Translations under genes and position numbers: made by a program
DNA from: Lachnospira sp. UBA3212
Lineage (GTDB): Bacteria > Bacillota > Clostridia > Lachnospirales > Lachnospiraceae
DNA: 64,000 nucleotides
Direction of reading: 5' to 3'
NCBI GenBank assembly: GCA_002363615.1
Contig: DEWK01000005.1
Location: 33,332 to 97,331 of the forward strand
Shown here: piece after piece, positions 8,599-16,226 of the stretch
Numbering within the stretch: position 1 is the stretch's first letter
How the letters are laid out: each line of letters opens with the position of its first letter
Notes under the pieces: generated by a model
Told to the model about the DNA's origin: nothing
Databases searched by the model: none
The model's input: the letters and a program-made list of their open reading frames with translations, nothing else

Positions 8599-8683
8599 CT
8601 ATTATCTCCTTTTAGTTAAGAGACTCCGTCTCCTCAATCTAGTATATTATAGCACAGAACCTATCCGTCTTGCAACGCTAAAA

Positions 8684-10378
8684 TTAACTGTCGAAGGAAA
8701 CTTTGATCATCTCCGGTACAGAAGTAATCCCCCTCTTTACAAGATTACCTGCTGCCATATGAAGGGTATTCATACCATTCTTAATTGACTGTTCCTTGAT
8801 TTCCTCTGCAGAACCACCGATTGCAATTACATGCTTCAATTCCTGAGTTACTTCCATGATTTCATAAACACCAATTCGGCCCTTGTAACCGGAACCGTTA
8901 CACTTAGGACATCCCACAGGTTCATAAATAGTAAGTGGTTCAGCCGGATCTACATCAAGCATCTGCTTCTCAGACTCTGTTGCCTCACGAGCTCTCTTAC
9001 ACTCTGTGCAAAGACGACGAACAAGTCGCTGAGCAATAACACCTACTAAGGCATCTGATAGCATATAAGATTCAATACCCATATCAAGCAAACGAGATAC
9101 GGTAGCTGCAGATGAGTTTGTATGTAAGGTACTAACTACCAAATGTCCGGTAATCGCAGCCTGTACAGCGATACCTGCGGTCTCACCGTCTCGAATCTCT
9201 CCAATCATAATAATGTCCGGATCTTGTCGTAAGATGGATCTTAAGGCTGATGCAAAGGTTAATCCCGCTTTCGCATTCACGTGTACCTGGTTGATACCGT
9301 TAATATTCGCCTCAACAGGGTCCTCTACGGTGATAATATTAACATCTTCTGTATTTAACTCGCTTAAGGCGGTATAAAGTGTCGTAGATTTACCGGAACC
9401 GGTAGGTCCTGTTACCAGCACAATACCGTTTGGATTCGAAAGAATGTGATCGAAGACTTTCATCTCAGAATCACTAAATCCTAACATAGACTTATCTCTT
9501 GTTAAAGCCTGCTTTTGAGCAAGTCGCATTACGCACTTTTCTCCGTATACGGTAGGAAGCATAGAAACTCGGATATCGTACTCAACACCATCTACAATGG
9601 AAGTAATACGACCATCTTGAGGTTTTCTCTTTTCTGCGATATCCATCCCTCCCATAACCTTAAGTCGGGCAATAATCGCTGACTGAAGTGCTGCATCATA
9701 GGTAATCTGCTCATACAAAGCACCATCAATACGATAACGTACACGAACCTTTGTTTCCAAAGCTTCTACATGAATATCGGAAGTTCCTAAACGAGCTGCC
9801 GACTCAATCATCTGATTCACCAAAAGAACAATTGGAGAATTGGAAAGATTATCTACTCCTCCCTCTTCTTCTGTACCATACATTGCTTCACGTTCCTTTG
9901 TGAACTGCTCCGCAACGTTCATAGCTTCCGCATTACCGAATACCTTATCTAAGGCAAGGGAAATATCTCTTGCTGTTGCAATATAAGTTTCAACTTCCTT
10001 ACCGGTAATCAGGTGAATATCATCCACGGCATTCATGTTGTCAGGGTCTGCCATAGCTACCTTAACAACGTTCATAAGCTCATCTACTTCAAATGGAATC
10101 GCCTCATACTTACGACACTGAGCGCCTGTCATTAAGCCAGTGATTTCTGCAGGGATATCCATCAGTGATGGAGTAACCATCTCAATATGTAACTGGTTTG
10201 AAAGAGCTCTTGTAATCTGTTCTTCCGTTGCCATTCCAGATTCTACTACAATCTCACCAATCTTCTTTTCCGGATTCGCTTTACGAATCTCCATGACCTG
10301 TTCAAATTGTTCGTCGGTGATTACTCCTTCATCGATCAGCATCTCACCAAGACGCTTTTTTCGTCTAAATTCTGCCAT
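8684..10378 (-). CDS. pilB: type IV pilus extension ATPase
   Basis: A 564-residue assembly ATPase of the GspE/PilB family. The N-terminal MshEN-type region (residues about 5-150, with RLGEMLIDEGVIT and IGEIVVESG repeats) in related proteins binds cyclic di-GMP. The ATPase core has the Walker A GPTGSGKST at about residue 326, VEDPVE, IMIGEIRD, and HLVVSTLHTN. A zinc module follows with CTEC near residue 458 and CPKC near 490. A good AGGAGG precedes the ATG. First gene of the pilus unit. Confidence 0.96.
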   Translation of the reverse strand: MAEFRRKKRLGEMLIDEGVITDEQFEQVMEIRKANPEKKIGEIVVESGMATEEQITRALSNQLHIEMVTPSLMDIPAEITGLMTGAQCRKYEAIPFEVDELMNVVKVAMADPDNMNAVDDIHLITGKEVETYIATARDISLALDKVFGNAEAMNVAEQFTKEREAMYGTEEEGGVDNLSNSPIVLLVNQMIESAARLGTSDIHVEALETKVRVRYRIDGALYEQITYDAALQSAIIARLKVMGGMDIAEKRKPQDGRITSIVDGVEYDIRVSMLPTVYGEKCVMRLAQKQALTRDKSMLGFSDSEMKVFDHILSNPNGIVLVTGPTGSGKSTTLYTALSELNTEDVNIITVEDPVEANINGINQVHVNAKAGLTFASALRSILRQDPDIIMIGEIRDGETAGIAVQAAITGHLVVSTLHTNSSAATVSRLLDMGIESYMLSDALVGVIAQRLVRRLCTECKRAREATESEKQMLDVDPAEPLTIYEPVGCPKCNGSGYKGRIGVYEIMEVTQELKHVIAIGGSAEEIKEQSIKNGMNTLHMAAGNLVKRGITSVPEMIKVSFDS

Positions 10379-10419
10379 TCAATTGACCTCCTAATTATCT
10401 CTTTTCTCACTTTTTCCTT

Positions 10420-10463
10420 AAAAAAGACAGCAACTTGATAGGATCTCTCCCATCAAGTTGCTG
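10420..10463 (-). terminator. terminator after the first anchored surface protein gene
   Basis: A 12-base perfect stem CAGCAACTTGAT/ATCAAGTTGCTG (10428-10463) followed on the minus strand by T6. Confidence 0.9.
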
Positions 10464-10475
10464 ATCATAAACTTA

Positions 10476-11372
10476 CTAGTTATTATCGTCGTCGTCAAGA
10501 GGAGCGACTTTAGACTTATTCTTTAATACTGTTCCAAAAATCACAATTACTACAATGATAACAATTGCAACCACAAATCCAATAATTACAATCGGACTAA
10601 ACGCTGATTTCTTTTTTTCATCAGACTTTTCACTTGTTCCTGTTGCAGCTGAATCATCTGAACTTGAATTTGATCCGGATGCGCTAATTCCTACATTGTC
10701 ACCTAGATAAAAATCAACATTGCTTACTGTCGCATTCAATTCATCAAATCCAATTGCTCTCCACCAAGTTCCTCCTCCAATACCAACCTTAGTACATGTG
10801 CTAGATAGCCACTTAAGAACAGAACTGTAGTCACCATCATAGTTTTCCTGAGAACCTGTTGACTTGTCATCTAAAACGGTCTGGTCATAACACTTAACAC
10901 CATCTAAGTATACTGCAAATTGCTTTGGGAGAATGACAATCTGAACATGTCCACCATTGCCGCCTAACCAATCCTTCACCAAAGCGTAATTAGACATATT
11001 CGCATCAAAGTATCCATCTCCGGTATTTGCACCAAGGTAAGAACCTGAAGTAAAGTAAAGTAACTGGGTATAACCATCATTGTAGAATGAAATAATACCG
11101 GATAAAATCTTTACCTGTTCAATATTCTCAATATCAAACTCTACGGTGATACCGTTAGAAGTATCCAAACCCAAGTATGGATTCTCTTCTGAATAAGCCG
11201 GATCAAACTGTGCGTTACCGTTTGCATCCGTCTGACCATTCTCCACAACCTCTGAAGTATCGATTGGTCCTGAGATAGATTTAATCTTATCTCCTCCGCC
11301 AGCAAATGCTGTTACGCTACATGCGAGTGTCAAAACTGTCGTACCTAAAAAGGCTAAAAGCTTCTTTCTCAT
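10476..11372 (-). CDS. secreted, C-terminally membrane-anchored surface protein (paralogue A)
   Basis: I do not recognise a named family. The 298-residue protein has a Sec signal peptide (cleavage near AFA|GGG), an ectodomain of about 210 residues and a single C-terminal membrane helix (IVIIGFVVAIVIIVVIVIFG) followed by a basic then acidic tail ending DDDDNN. The ectodomain is rich in aromatic beta-strand patterns with a GIGGGTWWRAIGFDELN motif and probably adopts a concanavalin/LamG-like fold, but that is inference. I place the start at ATG 11372 because AAGGAGG lies 9 bases upstream; the frame extends to 11405 without signal. It sits upstream of pilB, in the same direction, and has its own promoter and terminator. 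The next gene is a paralogue. Confidence 0.75.
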   Translation of the reverse strand: MRKKLLAFLGTTVLTLACSVTAFAGGGDKIKSISGPIDTSEVVENGQTDANGNAQFDPAYSEENPYLGLDTSNGITVEFDIENIEQVKILSGIISFYNDGYTQLLYFTSGSYLGANTGDGYFDANMSNYALVKDWLGGNGGHVQIVILPKQFAVYLDGVKCYDQTVLDDKSTGSQENYDGDYSSVLKWLSSTCTKVGIGGGTWWRAIGFDELNATVSNVDFYLGDNVGISASGSNSSSDDSAATGTSEKSDEKKKSAFSPIVIIGFVVAIVIIVVIVIFGTVLKNKSKVAPLDDDDNN

Positions 11373-11459
11373 TGTAATTTCCTCCTTCTTTTTGATTTCA
11401 CACATTCACAGTCCCTTTTTCCCTCTTGCTGCGAATCGTTACTCTCATTTGATAGGAAT

Positions 11460-11488
11460 ATTTTACGACCATCTTGTTAAAAAGTCAA
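11460..11488 (-). promoter_or_regulatory. promoter of paralogue A
   Basis: TTGACT (11483-11488), 17-base spacer, TAAAAT (11460-11465) on the minus strand. Confidence 0.65.
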
Positions 11489-11561
11489 TGTAAAACACTC
11501 AAAAAATCAAACTTATCCACATTTTTTTATACGGAATTACTAAAAACTGTGTTTTTTTTAT

Positions 11562-11603
11562 GAAAAAAAAAGATCAAATTCGAAGTATTTTCGAACTTGA
11601 TCT
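11562..11603 (-). terminator. terminator after paralogue B
   Basis: Thirteen-base stem (11571-11583 / 11591-11603) with a short loop, followed on the minus strand by nine T. Confidence 0.88.
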
Positions 11604-11616
11604 TCCACTTTCTTAA

Positions 11617-12585
11617 TTAGTCATCGATGGAACGTACCTTAGACTTATTACTATTCACTACAAAAAGAACAATTACAACTGCAGCAATTACTACGATTAA
11701 AGCAATGATAATTACAATAATATTAGCCGTATTTTCACTCTTCTTTGCCTCTGTATCTGCTCCACTCTTAGCAGTCTCTGCCACCGTATCCTTTTCTACA
11801 GAAGAATCGGAAGAATCTGCATCCTCAGCAACCTGAGTATCTGATGTAGTTGAACCAGCAGTCGTATGTAATTCTACACCTTCCGGTGGAACCTCGCCTA
11901 AGTAGAAACGAACGTTACGTACGGAACAGTTTGCCTCATCGAAGTCAACCGCTCTCCAGAACGAACCGGTTCCAAGTTCAAACGTACTTGCCTTTCCGCC
12001 TAACCAATCTAAAAGATCGGTGAAATTATAATTCCCCTCGTCATCTAAAGTCTTCCAACCATCAAGTCCTGCTTCCTTAATCATCGACTGATCATACTGA
12101 AGCACACCGCCATAATATACCTGGAAGGCATCCTTTTCAATACAAATACGAAGTTCTCCATCACCATTATCTTTCATAAAACTCTTATATGGTAAGTACT
12201 CATCTGCGTGATTCGCATCAAATACTTGATCACCACCAAGGTTTACACCAAAGAAACCATCCAAAAGCATGAACATTCTCTGTCTCTCGGCAGCATCCCT
12301 AAAACCAAAAATAGTTGCGAAGTTATTCACATAACCAACATCGCTAATCTCCATCGAAATTGTTACACCGTCTGATGTATTTAATCCATAAAATGGATTA
12401 TCCATAGAATAGACCGGTCCGAACTGGTCTACCCCATCTGCATTCTGAGTTCCATCAGCCTCTACCTTACTTAAATCGTAACTTTCCGGAATCGATGCGA
12501 TCTCATCTCCTGCTGCGAACGCTGGCAATGCGCCAAGCATCGAAATTGCTGTTGTTGCAAGTACTACTCTTATTCCCTTTCTCAT
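11617..12585 (-). CDS. secreted, C-terminally membrane-anchored surface protein (paralogue B)
   Basis: A 322-residue paralogue of the neighbouring surface protein. It has a signal peptide (cleavage near AFA|AGD), an ectodomain with the shared features PVYSMDNPFYGLNTSDGVTI near the start and GSFWRAVDFDEANCSVRNVR near the end, a Ser/Thr/Asp/Glu-rich stalk of about 50 residues, a C-terminal membrane helix and the short tail NKSKVRSIDD. The tail resembles that of paralogue A (NKSKV plus acidic residues), so the anchor module is conserved, not only the fold. There is no LPxTG, so anchoring is by the helix. Function is unknown; a carbohydrate-binding or adhesive role is an inference from the likely beta-sandwich. 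Confidence 0.75.
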   Translation of the reverse strand: MRKGIRVVLATTAISMLGALPAFAAGDEIASIPESYDLSKVEADGTQNADGVDQFGPVYSMDNPFYGLNTSDGVTISMEISDVGYVNNFATIFGFRDAAERQRMFMLLDGFFGVNLGGDQVFDANHADEYLPYKSFMKDNGDGELRICIEKDAFQVYYGGVLQYDQSMIKEAGLDGWKTLDDEGNYNFTDLLDWLGGKASTFELGTGSFWRAVDFDEANCSVRNVRFYLGEVPPEGVELHTTAGSTTSDTQVAEDADSSDSSVEKDTVAETAKSGADTEAKKSENTANIIVIIIALIVVIAAVVIVLFVVNSNKSKVRSIDD

Positions 12586-12644
12586 TGGAACCTCCTGTAA
12601 AATAATAAAACAATAAACTCATTCGCCTACTAAAAAGCATGGTT

Positions 12645-12673
12645 ATTATAGCAAAGCATTTTCGTCAAAACAA
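12645..12673 (-). promoter_or_regulatory. promoter of paralogue B
   Basis: TTGTTT (12668-12673), 17-base spacer and TATAAT (12645-12650) with an upstream TGC (extended -10) on the minus strand. Confidence 0.55.
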
Positions 12674-12778
12674 CTATAAGAATTCATAAAAAAGAGTTTT
12701 ATTTTTGTCATTTTATTGTTTTTTTATACAATTGCTTTTTTCGTGAAGAAGCAAGGATAAGGTTTCATTTTTAGACAT

Positions 12779-12809
12779 AAAAAAAATCCCTAGTAAATAC
12801 CAGGGATTT
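12779..12809 (-). terminator. terminator of the tRNA operon
   Basis: Stem AAATCCCT/AGGGATTT (12784-12809) followed on the minus strand by T-rich sequence, directly after tRNA-Arg. Confidence 0.8.
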
Positions 12810-12812
12810 TCA

Positions 12813-12886
12813 TGTGCCTGACATGATTCGAACACGCGACCTTCTGGTCCGTAGCCAGACGCTCTATCCAGCTGAGCTACAAGCAC
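12813..12886 (-). tRNA. tRNA-Arg(ACG)
   Basis: Cloverleaf with acceptor GTGCTTG/CAGGCAC, anticodon loop CTACGGA (anticodon ACG), TTCGAAT T-loop and discriminator A. It is the last gene of the seven-tRNA cluster; CCA is not encoded. Confidence 0.95.
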
Positions 12887-12972
12887 ATATGAGATAATCT
12901 CGACAATAAGAGATTATACATGGATATTATTAAAAATGCAAGTGTTTTTTTGCATCCTAATAAGCAAAAGGA

Positions 12973-13058
12973 TGCCGGCGATCGGAATCGAACCGATACG
13001 GGAGGTTAGTCCCGCAGGATTTTAAGTCCTGTGCGTCTGCCAGTTCCGCCACGCCGGC
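12973..13058 (-). tRNA. tRNA-Leu(TAA)
   Basis: An 86-base class II tRNA with acceptor GCCGGCG/CGCCGGC, anticodon loop CTTAAAA (TAA) and a long variable arm. CCA is not encoded. Confidence 0.95.
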
Positions 13059-13062
13059 AAAA

Positions 13063-13135
13063 TGGGACCTATAGGGCTCGAACCTATGACCCTCTGCTTG
13101 TAAGGCAGATGCTCTCCCAGCTGAGCTAAGATCCC
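13063..13135 (-). tRNA. tRNA-Val(TAC)
   Basis: Acceptor GGGATCT/AGGTCCC, anticodon loop CTTACAA (TAC), T-loop TTCGAGC. Only four bases separate it from tRNA-Leu. Confidence 0.95.
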
Positions 13136-13168
13136 TTTTACTAATTGTGTCAAAGCTTGCACTTCAAA

Positions 13169-13242
13169 CGACCCGAGAGGGGTTCGAACCCTCGACCTCC
13201 GCCGTGACAGGGCGGCGCTCTAACCAACTGAGCCACCGGGCC
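13169..13242 (-). tRNA. tRNA-Asp(GTC)
   Basis: Acceptor GGCCCGG with a G-T pair to the 3' strand, anticodon loop CTGTCAC (GTC), discriminator G as expected for tRNA-Asp. Confidence 0.95.
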
Positions 13243-13280
13243 TTATTCTTTTGTTTTCGCTGATTCCTTTAGCTTTTGAG

Positions 13281-13354
13281 TGGACCTTCGGGGACTCGAA
13301 CCCAGGACCGATCGGTTATGAGCCGACTGCTCTCACCAACTGAGCTAAAGGTCC
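13281..13354 (-). tRNA. tRNA-Met(CAT), probably elongator
   Basis: Acceptor GGACCTT/AAGGTCC, anticodon loop CTCATAA (CAT). The first base pairs, so it is not an initiator tRNA. The TCGG/CCGA anticodon stem favours elongator Met; a lysidine-modified tRNA-Ile(CAT) is the alternative. Confidence 0.9.
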
Positions 13355-13370
13355 ATAATTATTAAACAAA

Positions 13371-13443
13371 AGCCGATGATCGGACTCGAACCGATAACCT
13401 GCTGATTACAAATCAGCTGCTCTGCCAATTGAGCCACATCGGC
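13371..13443 (-). tRNA. tRNA-Thr(TGT)
   Basis: Acceptor GCCGATG/CATCGGC, anticodon loop TTTGTAA (TGT), T-loop TTCGAGT and discriminator T. Confidence 0.95.
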
Positions 13444-13468
13444 ACTGTAAGAATCAACTTCTTATCTA

Positions 13469-13540
13469 TGACCCCAACGAGATTCGAACTCGTGTTACCG
13501 CCGTGAAAGGGCGATGTCTTAACCGCTTGACCATGGGGCC
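13469..13540 (-). tRNA. tRNA-Glu(TTC)
   Basis: Acceptor GGCCCCA/TGGGGTC, anticodon loop CTTTCAC (TTC), discriminator A. First gene of the cluster in transcription order Glu-Thr-Met-Asp-Val-Leu-Arg. Confidence 0.95.
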
Positions 13541-13568
13541 TCTTTTCGCTGTCAGCGACAGCGAAATT

Positions 13569-13597
13569 AATATAACATACTTAAACTTTTTTTGCAA
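13569..13597 (-). promoter_or_regulatory. promoter of the tRNA operon
   Basis: TTGCAA (13592-13597), 17-base spacer and TATATT (13569-13574). The promoter overlaps the stop codon end of the YfhO-like gene. A perfect 9-base hairpin (TTCGCTGTC/GACAGCGAA, 13545-13565) lies between it and tRNA-Glu and has no T-tract after it, so it is a leader structure, possibly for RNA processing, not a terminator. Confidence 0.6.
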
Positions 13598-16121
13598 GAA
13601 CTTTTTTTATCAATGGATATAAAGCTAAGACTAGGTAAATGAAAAAACTAATCCCGCTAAAAATCATCCCTGACTTCCAGCCAACGGAAATGTAATGTAA
13701 TTCAATGATATGGTCGCCAGATTCAAGTTCCACTGAAAGGAAGGCACCTAATGCTTTCTCTACCTTGGTTTTTTCTCCGTCAACATAGATTTCCCACCCC
13801 TTATCATATGGAATCGAAAGGAAGAGTTTCCCCTTCTCCTTGCAACTAACCTTTCCTACCAGCCCTGTCGAGCTTTCTTTGGTAACTTGAAGTTTCTTAT
13901 CTTCCATCTCCTCCATTACTTTTTTATAGACGTCCCAATCAAAGTAGTAAAGTTTTACCTTTGGTTTTTCAATTTCCTGACTTTTTTTCGTCTTTATGGT
14001 AATCCGATCCCCAGACTTAAAATTCCCCAGTGCCTGAATATAAGAAAAATCACCACTTGGGCACTGCAAGATTGTTTCCTGATCCCCACACGCTACCTTC
14101 GCTTCAATTACCTCTTCTTCCAAAAAACTCACATATAAATCCACGTCATTTTCCGGCTCAATGGTAATCCTTCCCCCTTCTTGTTGATAGGGATAAGGAA
14201 GAAAGACATCCCCCCCAGCTCCTAATTGTCTGGCTAAGGCATTTAGATTTTCAAAAGCATCCTCTCCTTCTAGCGTCAGGTCCTTTTTAGTAACAAAGCC
14301 CTTTCCTAACGAATACAGGTACTTGGTAGCCTGAAGCTGGATTTGCATTCCATATTTTCCTTCCCAGGAAATCAATTCTTCCCCCATATTTGCTTCCTCT
14401 GAGAAGAAACTGCCAGCCTTATCTTCCATTAGGCAAGAGACTCCCAACATGGATTTGGTTACAGGTGTTAACCCCCTGCTTGCAAAATAATTTCCACCAC
14501 CCAACAGGCCCACTTTCCTATAAAATTCAATCACATCTTTTGAAACATAAGACGAAAAGAAGGAAATACCAGAATACCCGTAGGCCAGGCCGTCGTTGTA
14601 TTCTGAAAGATCTTTGTACTCTATTCGTTCTCCCTTCTTTATTTTCTCTTCTTGCAAGTAAGAAGCCAATCCAATCCGGTCATAATCCGTAAACAGTTTA
14701 TTTCCTGATTGAATCACCACCTGATCTTTGGTTACCCCCACATGACAGACCAATTCTCCTACAAGAACGAATAAAAGCAATGTCTGGCAAAGACTTCTCT
14801 TCTTTCCCATAGAAAATGCCACAAGCAGGATCAGATAAAGTAAAAAGAATCCCACATTGAACCATAAAAGATCGGATTTCGAATCATAGAATAAAGCTCC
14901 TGACATAAGAAGGCCTGAGAGCCCAAGCCCTAGTAGCAATCGTTTTTTTGAAAGACTCGTAATCTTAAGCATCACCTCTACAAATAAGATTGCCACAAGG
15001 AAGCTATAAAGAAAAGCCTGTCTTGCCGGAACATTTCTAGGATAATGGAAGCCATGCCATAAGTAAGAAAGACTTGAAAGGTTAAAACTAAGCAATAAAA
15101 AACTAAGCAAGGCAAACATTCCTATTTTTTCTCTCCTGGATATTCCGGAAAGCAAGAGGAAAAGTGGCAGGATCAAGAACGCCAAGAGTGAAGAATAAAT
15201 ATTAGGAAGGTCACTGGCAAGAACCGATATCTTAGAATCCAGTAGTGACTGTCCCAATAAGGCAGCCCAAGAAAAATAGGTATGAAACCCTTCTTTCACA
15301 TTCGAGTCGGTTCTTACAGAAGAAAGATGGACAAGTGCCGGAAGAATCCAGCACATAGCCATTCCTGCCGATAGAATGGAACTTCCTGCAAAAAGCAAAC
15401 CACGCCTGATAAACACTCGTCCCTTTACAGATTGAATCACCGTTTTTACAAGGAACCAAAGGACTAAAAAGATGCAAATAGAGATTGAGAAATAATAATT
15501 ACTTATGATACAGAAACCTAGCATCAGACAATAAAATCTCCACTTGCCTTCTTCCAACAGCCAATCCAGGCCTAATAAAACCAGTGGAAAAAGAACAATA
15601 CAATCTCCCCAGATAATATTATATCCATAAGCCACAAAGTAACCTGACAAGGCATAGATACAAGAAGCCACAATATAAAGAACCTTCAGATTCCCCTTCT
15701 TCTTACATTGATAGTAGGTGAAGGATAAGGCACTAAGTTCTCCTTGGATTAAAACAATCCACTCCATTAAAACCATCTGATGGTCTAAGTCATTAAAAAA
15801 GCCGGGAGCAATTTTACATCCAAGGAATAACAGAAGATTCCAAGGACTTGCCAGATAAAAAGCCATCTGGCTGGGAAAGTCTCCCCCTAGTCCTACTCTC
15901 CAGGAATAGGACAAACTCTCCCCAAGGGTATACTTTCGAATTAATTCCCGATAAAAAGGTAAAAACTGTCCCTGTAAATCATTTTTCAAGTAATAGTCCA
16001 TTCCATACGGCCATACACCATAAATTGCCATCATAGCAAACAGAATTACCATAGGCATAGTGACCGCTAAAAGTATGAACAGCCCCTTCTTTTGTTTTTC
16101 TGTTATCTCTGTAAATCCCAT
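13581..16121 (-). CDS. YfhO-family multipass membrane protein (GT-C type)
   Basis: An 846-residue protein with about 12-13 membrane helices over residues 15-480, an extracellular domain, and a last helix at the C-terminus. The N-terminal Asp-containing loop (YLKNDLQGQFLPFYRE) and YSWRVGLGGDF are typical of the YfhO family, which in Bacillus and Listeria glycosylates lipoteichoic or wall teichoic acids using a lipid-linked sugar. The substrate here is unknown. I place the start at ATG 16121, with GAGGGAG upstream; the longer frame to 16163 adds a basic stretch without a binding site. Together with the LtaS-like enzyme at 4.2-6.1 kb it hints at surface polymer decoration. Confidence 0.85.
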   Translation of the reverse strand: MGFTEITEKQKKGLFILLAVTMPMVILFAMMAIYGVWPYGMDYYLKNDLQGQFLPFYRELIRKYTLGESLSYSWRVGLGGDFPSQMAFYLASPWNLLLFLGCKIAPGFFNDLDHQMVLMEWIVLIQGELSALSFTYYQCKKKGNLKVLYIVASCIYALSGYFVAYGYNIIWGDCIVLFPLVLLGLDWLLEEGKWRFYCLMLGFCIISNYYFSISICIFLVLWFLVKTVIQSVKGRVFIRRGLLFAGSSILSAGMAMCWILPALVHLSSVRTDSNVKEGFHTYFSWAALLGQSLLDSKISVLASDLPNIYSSLLAFLILPLFLLLSGISRREKIGMFALLSFLLLSFNLSSLSYLWHGFHYPRNVPARQAFLYSFLVAILFVEVMLKITSLSKKRLLLGLGLSGLLMSGALFYDSKSDLLWFNVGFFLLYLILLVAFSMGKKRSLCQTLLLFVLVGELVCHVGVTKDQVVIQSGNKLFTDYDRIGLASYLQEEKIKKGERIEYKDLSEYNDGLAYGYSGISFFSSYVSKDVIEFYRKVGLLGGGNYFASRGLTPVTKSMLGVSCLMEDKAGSFFSEEANMGEELISWEGKYGMQIQLQATKYLYSLGKGFVTKKDLTLEGEDAFENLNALARQLGAGGDVFLPYPYQQEGGRITIEPENDVDLYVSFLEEEVIEAKVACGDQETILQCPSGDFSYIQALGNFKSGDRITIKTKKSQEIEKPKVKLYYFDWDVYKKVMEEMEDKKLQVTKESSTGLVGKVSCKEKGKLFLSIPYDKGWEIYVDGEKTKVEKALGAFLSVELESGDHIIELHYISVGWKSGMIFSGISFFIYLVLALYPLIKKVLAKKV

Positions 16122-16151
16122 AAATTTCTCCCTCGATTTTTTTGACAATTT

Positions 16152-16160
16152 ATTATAACA
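16152..16160 (-). promoter_or_regulatory. extended -10 promoter of the YfhO-like gene
   Basis: TGTTATAAT on the minus strand, about 30 bases upstream of the ATG. No convincing -35 is visible. Confidence 0.4.
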
Positions 16161-16176
16161 CATTCTTCCCGAAAAG

Positions 16177-16212
16177 AAAAAAGAGCCGGTACATGACCAT
16201 ATGCGCCGACTC
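16177..16212 (-). terminator. terminator after the giant LRR gene
   Basis: Stem GAGTCGG/CCGGCTC (with one G-T pair) plus an inner CAT/ATG pairing, followed on the minus strand by six T. Confidence 0.75.
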
Positions 16213-16226
16213 TCCTTCTATGATTC

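Noticed and set aside
13545..13565. Perfect hairpin after the YfhO-like gene as its terminator.
   Set aside because: No T-run follows on the minus strand, and it lies downstream of the tRNA promoter, so it belongs to the tRNA leader.
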